Assembly: GCA_017744715.1 (NCBI GenBank) | Contig: JAGIAT010000008.1 | Coordinates: 62,001-126,000, forward strand | Direction: 5' to 3' | DNA: 64,000 nt | From: Niabella sp. | GTDB taxonomy: Bacteria; Bacteroidota; Bacteroidia; Chitinophagales; Chitinophagaceae | Shown: positions 1 to 8,900 of the stretch, one piece after another | How positions within the stretch are numbered: position 1 is the first letter of the stretch | Layout: every line of letters begins with the position of its first letter | Notes under the pieces: model-generated | Seen by the model: only the letters and a program-made list of their open reading frames with translations | What the model was told of the DNA's origin: nothing | The model's database searches: none | Program-made: the position numbers and the translations under genes

Positions 1-1
1 T

Positions 2-85
2 ATATGGGAGAAACGGTTATATGAGCATTTTCATAAAGATGTGAAAGGCTATCTTTTTCTTGCTGTAAAAAACCGGTGCCTGAAT
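2..85 (+). pseudogene. ECF sigma-70 factor fragment (cut at both ends)
   Basis: The frame starting at base 2 is open from the window edge and reads IWEKRLYEHF, then YLFLAVKNRCLN. This matches the region 2.3-2.4 signature of the ECF sigma factors that Bacteroidetes pair with SusC/SusD systems (typically a phe-x-x-x-trp-glu-lys-arg stretch, then tyr-leu-x-x-ala-val-x-asn-arg-cys-leu-asn). After Asn at 83-85 the frame stays open to a TAG at 206-208, but the residues no longer look like a sigma factor, because that DNA codes for NHL repeats in another frame. Region 4 of the sigma factor is therefore missing. The gene must begin upstream of the window. Family recognition rests on about 28 residues, so it is good but not certain. 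Confidence 0.7.
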
Positions 86-927
86 TTGTGGTTTCTACGC
101 TGGCAGGAAGTGGAACACCGGGTTTTGCAAACGGAAATGGCACGAATGCAGAGTTCCATTTTTCTGATCCGATCACCAACTGGATCCGTGCCTCGGGGAT
201 CGTGGTAGACCGGTCTTTAAATGTATATGTAACAGATGCGGGGAATCATTGCATCCGCAAGATTGATGCTGCCGGTAATGTATCCGTATTTGCAGGATCG
301 CCTGGTAATCCGGGACATGCTGGCGGCAAGGGTACCGGTGCAAAGTTTTACTGGCCTTTTTCACTGGGGCTCGACGCAGAAGATAACGTGTATTGTGTGG
401 ATGCGATTAACTGGGATATCCGTAAAATTACACCGGACGGAACGGCAACCACCATTGCCTGGACAAAGAACGAGCCCTGGAACATGACCGTAAATAAAGC
501 AACGGGGGATATTTATTATTCGAACATATGGGCGTCCCAGATCTACCAGTTAAAAAAGGATCAGTCCTTTCATGATGTGATTGCGGGTGGCTTTACATGG
601 GCTACGGGTCTTGCCTGCGACCATGACGGAAACATATATACCGTGGGAATGGGCAACCAGGCGGTATGGAAAATTGAAGCCAATACATGGAAGACGTCGA
701 TTATCGCCGGGGCAACGAATAATGAAGCGGGATATGTGAACGGCCTTGGTACCGCTGCTCGTTTTACCAATCCCTGGGGGCTTGCAGCTGATGATGCAGG
801 TAATTTATACGTGGCCGGAAACGGAACGGGAGATGGCGGAGCAAACGCCGATCAGTCGATCCGGTTTATAAAAGCGAGCTGCAATGTCCGGCAGCTTTTT
901 ATCAATGAGAACCTGTATCGACCCTGA
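76..927 (+). CDS. NHL-repeat protein, 5'-truncated, probable gene remnant
   Basis: The product (283 aa from GTG 76) is built of NHL beta-propeller repeats. Units such as GIVVDRSLNVYVTDAGNHCI and LGLDAEDNVYCVDAINWDIR recur, followed by LACDHDGNIYTVGMGNQAVW and LAADDAGNLYVAGNG. In Bacteroidetes such proteins are usually exported lipoproteins of about 400 aa, often with an IPT/TIG domain before the propeller, and often sit beside SusC/SusD. Here neither is present. In-frame stops at 22 and 34 block any upstream signal peptide, although Leu-Ser-Phe-Ser-Cys-Cys just before the GTG mimics a lipobox. The DNA upstream codes in another frame for a sigma-factor fragment, so the gene seems to have lost its 5' end by deletion. 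Whether GTG 76 is used is doubtful. Confidence 0.6.
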   Translation: MPEFVVSTLAGSGTPGFANGNGTNAEFHFSDPITNWIRASGIVVDRSLNVYVTDAGNHCIRKIDAAGNVSVFAGSPGNPGHAGGKGTGAKFYWPFSLGLDAEDNVYCVDAINWDIRKITPDGTATTIAWTKNEPWNMTVNKATGDIYYSNIWASQIYQLKKDQSFHDVIAGGFTWATGLACDHDGNIYTVGMGNQAVWKIEANTWKTSIIAGATNNEAGYVNGLGTAARFTNPWGLAADDAGNLYVAGNGTGDGGANADQSIRFIKASCNVRQLFINENLYRP

Positions 928-989
928 TGCTTCGTTGTGTACCTTTTGTGCTTTGGTGATTGGGTTTTTTACTGCAGCGATCGCAACAG

Positions 990-1405
990 GAATTTAAATA
1001 GTGTGTTGCTGTGCTTTGCGAACCTGGCGAATTCTTTACGTTCGTAGCGGTTAAGCTTTTACCGCAACGTTCGCGAAGGATCCGCAATGCACGCAGAGGA
1101 AACCGCCGGTAATTGTGGGTACATTTATTCCTTGCGAAACCCTTGCGCGCCTTGCGCTCTTAGCGGTTAAGTTTTTGCCGCAATGTTCGCGAAGGATCCG
1201 CGAGGGACGCAATGAAATTTAAACAGTGTGTTGCTGTGCTTTGCGAACCTGGCGAATTCCTTGCGTTCTTAGCGGTTAAGCTTTTACCGCAATGGTCGCA
1301 AAGGATCCGCAACGGTCGTAATAGGAATTTAAATAGTGTGTTGCTGCGTTTTGCGAACCTGGCGAATTCCTTGCGTTCTTAGGGGTTAAGTTTTTACCAC
1401 AATGA
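990..1405. repeat. Dispersed ~95-bp palindromic repeat, 3 full copies and 1 partial
   Basis: Copies lie at about 990-1088, 1131-1208 (partial), 1213-1311 and 1324-1405. Each full unit starts near aatttaaatagtgtgttgct and runs through gcgaacctggcgaattc to a core hairpin: gcggt, a 9-base loop, accgc, with outer arms ttgcg and cgcaa. The rest of 928-1469 holds no gene I can support; the small ORFs there are translations of the repeat. The core resembles that of the large array at 46.8-48.1 kb. Confidence 0.8.
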
Positions 1406-1421
1406 AAATATCCCAAATGCA

Positions 1422-1447
1422 AAAAGGCCGGCAATTGCCGGCCTTTT
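1422..1447 (-). terminator. Rho-independent terminator after glutamine synthetase
   Basis: This is a perfect 26-bp palindrome (arm aaaaggccggcaa) lying 22 bp past the minus-strand glutamine synthetase stop. On the minus strand the GC-rich stem runs into a T run, and on the plus strand into ttttatttt, so it can work in both directions. It also separates the left-hand repeat region from the housekeeping genes. Confidence 0.8.
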
Positions 1448-1469
1448 ATTTTCCTGTAAGGTTGGTATA

Positions 1470-3659
1470 TTATCGCATAAACAGCAACTCCCGGTATTTC
1501 GGCAGGTACCATTCTTTATCGTCTACCAGTAATTCCAGTTTATCTACATGATAACGGATCTGGTCGAAGAATTTTGCTTTTACCTGGCTTTCGTAGGCAA
1601 TGGCCTTGGTACGTGTATCTTCAATTGCATTGCAGATCTTACGTGCTTCGATCATTTGCTCTACCAGGTCGCTGGCTTTATTGATGTGTTCAGAAATCTT
1701 ATCCAGGATCTGTTTCTGGTTGGCGTATGCTTCTTCCGGAAGTCCTGCATCTTTCAGGCCGCGGATATTGTTCGCCAGGAGCGTTTGATAACGGATCGCC
1801 GGCGGAAGGATCAGGCTGGTAGCCATCTCGCCCATGATACGGCCTTCGATCTGTACTTTCTTGATGTACTTTTCCAGTTCAATCTCATGTCTTGCTTCCA
1901 GCTCAGACAGGGAATAGATGCCGTTATCAATAAAGAGCTTTTTGTTTTTGTCGGTAACCATGGCATCCAGGGCCAGCGGGGTTGTTTTCAGGTTGGGTAA
2001 CCCTCTTTTTTCCGCTTCTTTTTCCCATGCTTCGCTGTACCCGTCGCCTTCGAAATGTACTTTTTCGCTGGCAACGATGTATTCGCGGATCACCTGCATG
2101 ATGGCGATCTCTTTTTTCTCGCCTTTTTCAATCAGTGCATCTACCTCTTTCTTAAATTGCTTCAGCGTTTCTGCCATGATGGTATTTAACACAGTCATGG
2201 GGTTTGCGCAGTTTGCAGTAGAACCTACAGCGCGGAATTCAAATTTATTTCCGGTAAAGGCAAAAGGAGAGGTACGGTTCCGGTCGGTATTGTCCATAAA
2301 CAATTCCGGGATCGTTTTGTGGATATCCAGTTTCAGCATGCTTTCATCCTGTTCATCCATTTTATCAGAAACGCGTTCCTTTACCTCTTCCAGCACTTGC
2401 GACAGGTATTTTCCGATAAATACGGAAATGATCGCAGGAGGCGCTTCATTGGCACCCAAACGGTGATCGTTGGGGGCAGAAGCGATAGACGCTCTTAAGA
2501 TATCTGCATAATCGTGTACCGCCTTAATGGTATTTACAAAGAAGGTAAGGAACATTAAGTTGGTCTTGGGTGTTTTGCCCGGAGCCAGCAGGTTTACGCC
2601 GGTATCTGTAGCAAGACTCCAGTTATTGTGCTTACCGCTTCCGTTGATGCCGGCAAACGGCTTTTCGTGGAACAGCACTTTCAAACCATGACGGGGAGCG
2701 ATCCGGCTCATAGTATCCATCAATAAGGTATTGTGGTCTACCGCCAGGTTGATCTCTTCGTAAATAGGAGCGCACTCAAACTGTGCAGGCGCTACCTCGT
2801 TGTGGCGGGTGCGCAGGGGAATACCCAGTTTGTAACATTCGTTCTCAAAATCGCGCATAAATGCATATACCCGCTCAGGAATCGCACCAAAATAATGGTC
2901 TTCCAGCTGCTGGTTCTTGGCAGAGTTGTGACCGTAAACCGTGCGGCCGGTCATCACCAGGTCCGGACGTGCATTAAACAGCCCTTCGTCCACCACAAAA
3001 TATTCCTGCTCCCATCCCAGGGTACCGGTTACTTTTTGAATGTTGCGGTCAAAATAGTTACATACGTCCACTGCAGCTTTATTCAGTGCCTCGATCGATT
3101 TCAATAAAGGCGCTTTATAATCCAGTGATTCTCCTGTATAGGAAATAAAAATAGTAGGGATGCAAAGTGTTCTGCCATAACCGATCTCCACGATAAAGGG
3201 GGGGGAAGACGGGTCCCATGCGGTATAACCTCTTGCTTCAAACGTAGCCCTTAAGCCTCCGTTGGGGAATGAGGATGCATCAGGCTCCTGCTGGATCAGC
3301 GCAGCGCTGTCAAATTCTTCAATCGGCGTACCGTCTCCTTTCAATGTAAAAAAGGAATCATGTTTTTCTGCCGTTGTTCCTGTCAATGGCTGAAACCAGT
3401 GTGTATAGTGGGTAACACCTTTGGTTTCTGCCCAGGCACGCATGCCCGTAGCGATCTGATTGGCCACATTGCGATCGATTTTCTGACCAGCATTAATAGA
3501 AGCCTTCAGGCTCTTATATGCTTCATCACTTAAAAACTTTCTCGCGGTTTTCAAATCAAATACATGAGAACCAAAAACCTCCGTAATCTTGGGGGTGATC
3601 TTGCCTACATCCGTATTGTAGGTATGCAGCTCGGAAATTGCGTTGAATCTTAATGACAT
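1470..3659 (-). CDS. glnN: Glutamine synthetase type III
   Basis: This cytoplasmic enzyme joins glutamate and ammonia using ATP. At 729 aa it has the length of the large GSIII class (about 700-730 aa), well above GSI/GSII. Visible motifs include the ATP/glutamate-binding GINGSGKHNNWSL, NEVAPAQFECAPIYEEINLA and LGANEAPPAIISVFIG. The frame is open to a TTG at 3677, but ATG 3659 (MSLRFNAISELHTYN) matches the family N-terminus and is chosen. A TATTTTTG box on the minus strand (3682-3675) lies 15 nt before the ATG and could be the -7 promoter element; no clear -33 TTTG is seen. It is followed by a strong terminator and appears to be transcribed alone. Confidence 0.95.
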   Translation of the reverse strand: MSLRFNAISELHTYNTDVGKITPKITEVFGSHVFDLKTARKFLSDEAYKSLKASINAGQKIDRNVANQIATGMRAWAETKGVTHYTHWFQPLTGTTAEKHDSFFTLKGDGTPIEEFDSAALIQQEPDASSFPNGGLRATFEARGYTAWDPSSPPFIVEIGYGRTLCIPTIFISYTGESLDYKAPLLKSIEALNKAAVDVCNYFDRNIQKVTGTLGWEQEYFVVDEGLFNARPDLVMTGRTVYGHNSAKNQQLEDHYFGAIPERVYAFMRDFENECYKLGIPLRTRHNEVAPAQFECAPIYEEINLAVDHNTLLMDTMSRIAPRHGLKVLFHEKPFAGINGSGKHNNWSLATDTGVNLLAPGKTPKTNLMFLTFFVNTIKAVHDYADILRASIASAPNDHRLGANEAPPAIISVFIGKYLSQVLEEVKERVSDKMDEQDESMLKLDIHKTIPELFMDNTDRNRTSPFAFTGNKFEFRAVGSTANCANPMTVLNTIMAETLKQFKKEVDALIEKGEKKEIAIMQVIREYIVASEKVHFEGDGYSEAWEKEAEKRGLPNLKTTPLALDAMVTDKNKKLFIDNGIYSLSELEARHEIELEKYIKKVQIEGRIMGEMATSLILPPAIRYQTLLANNIRGLKDAGLPEEAYANQKQILDKISEHINKASDLVEQMIEARKICNAIEDTRTKAIAYESQVKAKFFDQIRYHVDKLELLVDDKEWYLPKYRELLFMR

Positions 3660-3797
3660 TGAAAATAATTTTTGCAAAAATAAAAGGAAATCGGTATTTA
3701 TGTGATGAAAAATTTCTATTTTTTAAATAAATTTTTGACTTTTTATTGTTTTGTAATCGTTGAAATGGTGTTTTTCTTTCAAAAACATCACATTATT

Positions 3798-5060
3798 TTA
3801 TTTTAGTATTCGTTTTTTTGTAAGTCGGTTCCAGTTAATACCTGTTAAAACGGCCGGCAGAAACAGGGGGAAGAGAATAGACCGGTAACGCACTATGGCG
3901 CCCAGGTTGTTAACCGTATAGCCAATCATAAATAATACACTCACCGTAAAAGCCAGCAGGAACAGGCTAAAGGGCCGGAAACGTCGCTTTTGCCGGGGAA
4001 TGATCAAAAAAAGCAGGATGCAGATCCAGGTGAGCAGCAATTCCAGGAAAGCCGGGGTAATAAGCGCCTTTTTAACGTCGGCTATAAACGGACGGAAAAG
4101 CACCGTGCCGGCTGCGTGGGGAAACCGGCGTACAAAGCCCGCGGGATCCGGTTGTAACGGTTGTACCGGTATGCTGGACTGACCGCCGGTTAGGGCCCGG
4201 AAAGCTTCCTGTTTACCGGCAACAATGGCCGGAAAATCCAGAGCCGGGTGAAGGTATTTAGCAAAAAAAAAGAAGATCAGTCCCAAACTGTAGATGCCTG
4301 TAAACACCAGCACACGCCTTTCCGGAAACCGCCGGGCCAGCACCCAGCATAAAAGAGCAGGCAACAGTACCAGCAGCACATGATTCCGGAGCGCAAACAG
4401 CAGCAGGAATGCGCCCAGCAGTAACACGTATCCCTGTACGGGTTTTTTTGAAGAAACCCGGAAGTAAAAAATGTAGATAACCGTACTGAGGGCCAGAAAG
4501 GTAAGTCCGTCCTTATGAAGTCCGCTGGTCCAGTACAAAAAAGAAGGGGCCAGGAAGCACCCGGTGATCAGCAACAGGCGATTGCCACCCAGGTGATGCT
4601 GCATTACCCGGTAAAGCGCTACGACTCCAAAAAATACGAAAAACGTATAAAAAATAATATTTATAAAATAACTGCCAAAGCTAAAGCAGTTGAACACCGA
4701 TTCGATGCGGATATATGTGTTGTTTTTCAGATTGTTCCAGTAAGAGGCACCGGAGGTAAAGAAGTTTTCAAAGCCGGTGCCGGAACCGTCATAAAAAAAG
4801 CTGGTGATGTATTGGCGGGGGAATGTAAGCAGGGTTTTTGTTTCTTTCAGGCTTTCGGTGTGCAGCACCCAGGTATCTGTATTGCCGGGGGCGCCACCGG
4901 CATACCAGTTGATCCAGCCATAAACGACGCCCATACCTACTTTTAAAAGGAAAAGAGCCGCCAGCTGAAATCCTGAAAGTCCGCTATTGCTGAAAAAGCG
5001 GATTTTAGGGATACACCAGGTAAAAAGCAGGAGGTATGCCGCGAAAAGAAAAATTTCCAA
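3798..5060 (-). CDS. Polytopic inner-membrane protein, Wzy/GT-C-like, function unknown
   Basis: The product has 420 aa and about ten hydrophobic segments, starting with MEIFLFAAYLLLFTWCIP. A soluble loop at about residues 55-120 contains NTDTW and a Tyr/Asn-rich stretch. LHKDG follows a membrane segment (about residue 180), and a Gln/Pro-rich loop (SSIPVQPLQPDP) lies near residue 290. The topology and short charged motifs after membrane spans recall oligosaccharide polymerases (Wzy/EpsG type) and lipid-linked-sugar glycosyltransferases, but no diagnostic motif identifies a family. It lies 138 bp upstream of the glutamine synthetase start on the same strand, with AT-rich DNA between, so co-transcription is unlikely. 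Function is left open. Confidence 0.75.
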   Translation of the reverse strand: MEIFLFAAYLLLFTWCIPKIRFFSNSGLSGFQLAALFLLKVGMGVVYGWINWYAGGAPGNTDTWVLHTESLKETKTLLTFPRQYITSFFYDGSGTGFENFFTSGASYWNNLKNNTYIRIESVFNCFSFGSYFINIIFYTFFVFFGVVALYRVMQHHLGGNRLLLITGCFLAPSFLYWTSGLHKDGLTFLALSTVIYIFYFRVSSKKPVQGYVLLLGAFLLLFALRNHVLLVLLPALLCWVLARRFPERRVLVFTGIYSLGLIFFFFAKYLHPALDFPAIVAGKQEAFRALTGGQSSIPVQPLQPDPAGFVRRFPHAAGTVLFRPFIADVKKALITPAFLELLLTWICILLFLIIPRQKRRFRPFSLFLLAFTVSVLFMIGYTVNNLGAIVRYRSILFPLFLPAVLTGINWNRLTKKRILK

Positions 5061-5114
5061 AACTGCGCATTTTAATGCTACAATGATAATTCAATAATTG
5101 CAGAAAACGGGCAA

Positions 5115-5445
5115 AGCGGTATTGTATTCCCGGGTTCCTTTCAGGAGACCCGGGAATGAAGGACGGTACTACCGGACCGGGTGTTGCGAAATGGAAGCTT
5201 CGCATGCAGTTTCCCGGTGGGGGAGGGAAACGGGGCGTTATCTTCCCGGGATGTCTCCCGCAGGGGACGTCCGGGAAATGCGATATTGTATTCCCGGGCT
5301 CCTTTCAGGAGACCCGGGAATGAAGGACGGTATTACCGAACCGGGTATTGCGAAATGGAAGCTTCGCATGCCGTTTCCCGGTGGGGGAGGGAAACGGGGC
5401 GTTATCTACCCGGGATGTCTCCTGCAGGGGACGTCCGGAAATGAA
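5115..5445. repeat. Two tandem 164-bp hairpin-rich repeats upstream of purL
   Basis: Two direct copies with a 164-bp period (attgtattcc at 5121 and attgta at 5285) fill most of the 489-bp gap between the membrane protein and purL. Each carries four strong inverted repeats in the same order: ttcccgggt/acccgggaa around ctttc, gcgaa/ttcgc, gtttccc/gggaaac, and cccggga/gtccggg. The ORFs running through both copies are repeat translations, not genes. A related hairpin recurs near 57.95 kb. Confidence 0.85.
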
Positions 5446-5469
5446 AAATGTTACGTCTTCTGCGGAAGG

Positions 5470-5497
5470 TTTCTCCTTAAGAATGACCGTAGTTTTG
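5470..5497 (+). promoter_or_regulatory. Candidate purL promoter
   Basis: TAGTTTTG at 5490-5497 fits the Bacteroidetes -7 consensus TAnnTTTG. A TTTC about 16 bp upstream is a poor -33 element. The leader to the purL ATG would be about 45 nt. The call is made by motif only. Confidence 0.45.
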
Positions 5498-5549
5498 TAA
5501 ATTCGCTGCGATTTTTCAATACTACATATAAATCAGCTATAAATAGATA

Positions 5550-7778
5550 ATGGAAATTACTGTAAAAACCGCAGAACAGCTGCGTTTAACAAAAGAAGAG
5601 TTTGAACTGATTAAGGAAAAACTGGGACGCACGCCTAATTTCAATGAACTTTGTGCCTTCTCCGCTATGTGGAGCGAGCATTGCAGTTATAAAAATTCTA
5701 TTAAATGGCTGAAAACACTTCCACGTGACGGCGGCCGTATGCTGGTAGCTGCCGGGGAGGAAAATGCCGGACTGATGGATATCGGCGACGGACTGGGCGT
5801 GGTATTTAAAATTGAATCGCATAACCACCCATCGGCGCTGGAACCCTTCCAGGGGGCAGCCACCGGTGTGGGCGGTATTCACCGGGATATTTTTACCATG
5901 GGCGCGCGCCCCATTGCAGCCTTGAACTCCCTGCGTTTCGGGAAGCTGAATGAGGCAAAAACGCAGCACCTGCTGGCAGGAGTGGTGCATGGCATCGGGC
6001 ACTATGGTAACTGCTTCGGGGTGCCTACTGTGGGCGGAGAAATCTATTTTGATCAATGCTATCATACGAACCCGCTGGTAAATGCTATGAGCGTGGGGAT
6101 CGTAAAGGCCGGGGAAACCGTATCTGCTACCGCAGAAGGTACCGGCAACCCGGTTATATTTGTGGGCAGTGCTACCGGAAAAGACGGTATCGGCGGGGCT
6201 TCTTTTGCCTCTGCAGATATCACTTCCGAAAGTGTGCAGGAATTGCCTGCGGTACAGGTGGGCGATCCGTTCCAGGAAAAAAAGCTGCTGGAAGCCTGTT
6301 TGGAAGTAATTCAAACCGGGGCGGTAGTTGGCATGCAGGATATGGGTGCAGCGGGCATCATTTGTTCTACGGCAGAGATGAGTGCAAAAGGAGGCGTGGG
6401 TATGCGCATCGACCTGGATAAGGTACCTACCCGTCAAAAAGATATGAAGCCCTGGGAACTGCTGCTGAGCGAAAGCCAGGAGCGTATGTTACTGGTGGCC
6501 GAAAAAGGAAGAGAGGCTGAAGTAAAAGCGGTGTTTGAGAAATGGGACCTGCCGGCTGCCGTAATTGGTGAGGTAACCGATGACGGGTTACTGAATTTTT
6601 ATATGCATGGTCAACTGGAGGCTTCGGTGCCTGCAGAAGAGCTGGTGCTGGGCGGCGGCGCCCCGCAGTATGACCGGGAATACAAAGAACCGGCCTACCT
6701 GCAACAGATCCGGGCATTTGATGCCACTGCTATAGCGGAGCCTGCTGATCTGAAAGCCGTGGCCGAACAGATCGTAACCCTGCCTTCGATCGCATCCAAA
6801 CGCTGGATCTATAACCAGTACGACAGCATGGTGGGCACGGTGAACACCTCTACCAATGCCCCTTCTGATGCGGCTATTGTTACGATAAAAGGTACCCAAA
6901 AAGGATTGGGTGTTACCACCGACTGTAACAGTCGCTACGTATATGCAGATCCGTATAAAGGCGCTATGATTGCGGTGAGCGAAGCAGCCCGTAACCTGGT
7001 GTGCAGCGGGGCGTTGCCGCTGGGTGTAACCAACTGTTTAAATTTCGGAAATCCCTACGACCCGGAAGTATACTACCAGTTTGTAAACGCCATCAAAGGT
7101 ATGGGCGACGCCTGCCGCAAATTTGATACACCTGTTACCGGGGGAAATGTGAGCTTCTATAACCAGAATCCGGACGGACCGGTAAATCCCACACCCACCA
7201 TCGGTATGGTAGGCTTGCTGGAGGATATCAATAATAAAATGACGCTCGACTTTAAAAAAGAAGGGGATGTGATCTATCTGGTGGGAAAACAACCGGAGGA
7301 TCTGGGAAGTTCTGAATACCTGTACCATATACATGGTGTTACACTTTCGCCCGCACCTTATTTTGAGCTGGAGGAAGAATTTGCATTGCAGCAGTCGCTG
7401 GCGAATGTAATTAGTAACAGGGCGATCGAATCAGCTCATGATATCAGTGAAGGTGGTTTGTTTGTAACCTTGCTGGAAAGTGGGTTTAACCGGGAACTCG
7501 GCTTTCAAATCAACACCAATAAGGCGCTCCGTAAAGATGTGGCCCTGTTTGGGGAAGCACAGAGCCGTGTGGTAGTGACGGTGGCAGCGGATAAAGCAGG
7601 GGCATTTGAACAGCAGATCGGCATTCCGTTTGAAAAAATCGGGGTGGTAACCGCCGGTGATGTAACGGTTAACGGTGCAAACTGGGGCGCCATCAGCGAA
7701 TGGAAAGAAAAATACGACACGGCCATCGAAGGCTACCTGGCAAAGGAAACCGCCGGGGAAGCGATGGGAGGACTATAA
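5550..7778 (+). CDS. purL: Phosphoribosylformylglycinamidine synthase, PurL subunit
   Basis: This enzyme catalyses the fourth step of de novo purine synthesis, turning FGAR to FGAM with ATP and ammonia. At 742 aa it is the small PurL form, which works with separate PurQ (glutaminase) and PurS. Neither partner is in this window. The N-terminus has the family stretch FNELCAFSAMWSEHCSYKNS, followed by FKIESHNHPSALEPFQGAAT and GGIHRDIFTMGARPIA. The second half repeats the fold with GLGVTTDCNSRYVYADPYKG and VTGGNVSFYNQ. The start at ATG 5550 gives the usual N-terminus. proC follows after 76 bp on the same strand and may be co-transcribed. Confidence 0.96.
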   Translation: MEITVKTAEQLRLTKEEFELIKEKLGRTPNFNELCAFSAMWSEHCSYKNSIKWLKTLPRDGGRMLVAAGEENAGLMDIGDGLGVVFKIESHNHPSALEPFQGAATGVGGIHRDIFTMGARPIAALNSLRFGKLNEAKTQHLLAGVVHGIGHYGNCFGVPTVGGEIYFDQCYHTNPLVNAMSVGIVKAGETVSATAEGTGNPVIFVGSATGKDGIGGASFASADITSESVQELPAVQVGDPFQEKKLLEACLEVIQTGAVVGMQDMGAAGIICSTAEMSAKGGVGMRIDLDKVPTRQKDMKPWELLLSESQERMLLVAEKGREAEVKAVFEKWDLPAAVIGEVTDDGLLNFYMHGQLEASVPAEELVLGGGAPQYDREYKEPAYLQQIRAFDATAIAEPADLKAVAEQIVTLPSIASKRWIYNQYDSMVGTVNTSTNAPSDAAIVTIKGTQKGLGVTTDCNSRYVYADPYKGAMIAVSEAARNLVCSGALPLGVTNCLNFGNPYDPEVYYQFVNAIKGMGDACRKFDTPVTGGNVSFYNQNPDGPVNPTPTIGMVGLLEDINNKMTLDFKKEGDVIYLVGKQPEDLGSSEYLYHIHGVTLSPAPYFELEEEFALQQSLANVISNRAIESAHDISEGGLFVTLLESGFNRELGFQINTNKALRKDVALFGEAQSRVVVTVAADKAGAFEQQIGIPFEKIGVVTAGDVTVNGANWGAISEWKEKYDTAIEGYLAKETAGEAMGGL

Positions 7779-7784
7779 TTTGGT

Positions 7785-7852
7785 TTAAGGTTTCAAGTTT
7801 TACGTTCAACGTTTGACCTGAAACATGGAATCTTAAACCTGAAATCAAAGAC
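7785..7852. repeat. Dispersed 'acctgaaac' repeat between purL and proC
   Basis: The purL-proC gap holds ggtttcaagttttacgttca and then acctgaaac ... ttaaacctgaaa. The same word recurs at about 60.53, 60.66, 60.86 and 61.01 kb and at 63.97-64.0 kb. No gene or terminator is visible here. Confidence 0.6.
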
Positions 7853-7854
7853 AT

Positions 7855-8643
7855 ATGAACATTGCAATTATCGGTGGCGGTAACCTGGGTACAGCCATTG
7901 CCGAAGGGCTGATCAAGAGTAAATTCTGTAAGCCCGATGCCATAACCATTACTAAAAGAAACCCGGCTACACTGAAAGAGCTGGAAAAAAAAGGCGTAAA
8001 CATCAGTGCTGACAACGCTGCTGCCGTAAAGCAGAGCGAACTGGTGATCCTGGCCGTAAAGCCCTTTCAGGTGGCGGCTGTGATCGAAGGGTTTAAAAAG
8101 CAACTGACTGCAAAGCACACGATCGTTTCCGTAATTACCGGGGTTTCTCTTGCCGATCTGCAGGAGATGATCAAAAAACAGCTCCCCGTTTTCAGGGCCA
8201 TGCCCAATACGGCCATTGCCATCCAGGAAAGCATTACCTGTATCAGCTACGCAAATGCTACCGAAAAGGAGGCTTCTTATGTGGTAGATATGTTCAACAC
8301 GCTGGGTAAGGTGGCCGTTATTGATGAAAAACTAATGGATGCGGCTACCGTGCTGGGTGCCTGTGGAACCGCTTTTGCGTTGCGCTATATCCGCGCCAAT
8401 ATACAGGCGGGTATCGAAATCGGGTTCGACGCCAAAACCGCCAACCTGATCGCTGCACAAACGGCAAAGGGTGCTGCGGAATTACTGTTGAAAAACGGCA
8501 GCCATCCCGAGCAGGAAATTGATAAAGTAACCACGCCGAAAGGTTGTACCATTGTGGGACTGAACGAGATGGAACACCGCGGTTTTAGCTCTTCGCTGAT
8601 CCGTGGCGTGATTGCCAGTTACAAGAAGATTGCCAAAGATTAA
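7855..8643 (+). CDS. proC: Pyrroline-5-carboxylate reductase
   Basis: This cytoplasmic enzyme reduces pyrroline-5-carboxylate to proline with NAD(P)H. The 262-aa length is normal. The N-terminal Rossmann motif IGGGNLGTAIAEGL is clear, and the P5C-binding C-terminal domain shows AATVLGACGTAFALRYI, LIAAQTAKGAAELL and TTPKGCTIVGLNEMEHRGF (the family normally has a TPGG-type turn where this protein reads TPKG). The ATG start gives the canonical MNIAIIGGGNLG. It lies 76 bp after purL and is followed by a hairpin at 8677, so it probably ends a transcript. Confidence 0.95.
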   Translation: MNIAIIGGGNLGTAIAEGLIKSKFCKPDAITITKRNPATLKELEKKGVNISADNAAAVKQSELVILAVKPFQVAAVIEGFKKQLTAKHTIVSVITGVSLADLQEMIKKQLPVFRAMPNTAIAIQESITCISYANATEKEASYVVDMFNTLGKVAVIDEKLMDAATVLGACGTAFALRYIRANIQAGIEIGFDAKTANLIAAQTAKGAAELLLKNGSHPEQEIDKVTTPKGCTIVGLNEMEHRGFSSSLIRGVIASYKKIAKD

Positions 8644-8676
8644 TACGGTTTAAAGGTTTCGTAATGCAAAAAACAG

Positions 8677-8701
8677 CAGCTATGCCAAACATAGCTGTTT
8701 A
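8677..8701 (+). terminator. Candidate terminator after proC
   Basis: A perfect 8-bp stem (cagctatg / catagctg) with a ccaaa loop starts 33 bp after the proC stop and is followed only by a short tttat, so termination may be weak. The rest of the 415-bp gap to pyrG shows no gene; an 80-codon minus-strand frame there has no recognisable features. Confidence 0.45.
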
Positions 8702-8870
8702 TGGCGCATAGGACAGGCCGCACCTGCGTTTGCCGGTTGCCGTTCCTGACGCCCATTGCCCAGGCCGAAAACCCAGTGAATATATTGCAGACACAATGCG
8801 CCCTTTAACGGTTTATAAAATGAAATGCAACAGGTACACCTGTTAATAAAAATGCCGGAAAAAAACAAAA

Positions 8871-8900
8871 TTTTAATTCTGGCAGGATTATTTATCTTTG
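8871..8900 (+). promoter_or_regulatory. Candidate pyrG promoter with long leader
   Basis: TATCTTTG at 8893-8900 matches the Bacteroidetes -7 box exactly and is the same octamer as before yidC. TTTT at 8871-8874 is a near match to the -33 TTTG, at 18-bp spacing. A leader of about 150 nt would precede pyrG; it contains a weak inverted repeat (atgacc at 8902, ggtcat at 8934). Confidence 0.45.

Noticed and set aside
37..75. Lipobox-like Leu-Ser-Phe-Ser-Cys-Cys before the NHL frame as a true lipoprotein signal
   Set aside because: In-frame stops at 22 and 34 leave no hydrophobic segment or start, and the same DNA codes for a sigma-factor fragment in another frame.
3768..3790. AT-rich hairpin (tgttttt/aaaaaca) as a terminator for the membrane protein gene
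   Set aside because: The stem is almost only A-T pairs and is not followed by a T run on the minus strand; too weak to call.
5098..5550. A 150-codon plus-strand frame before purL
   Set aside because: It is the translation of the two 164-bp repeats; its two halves are copies of each other and resemble no protein.
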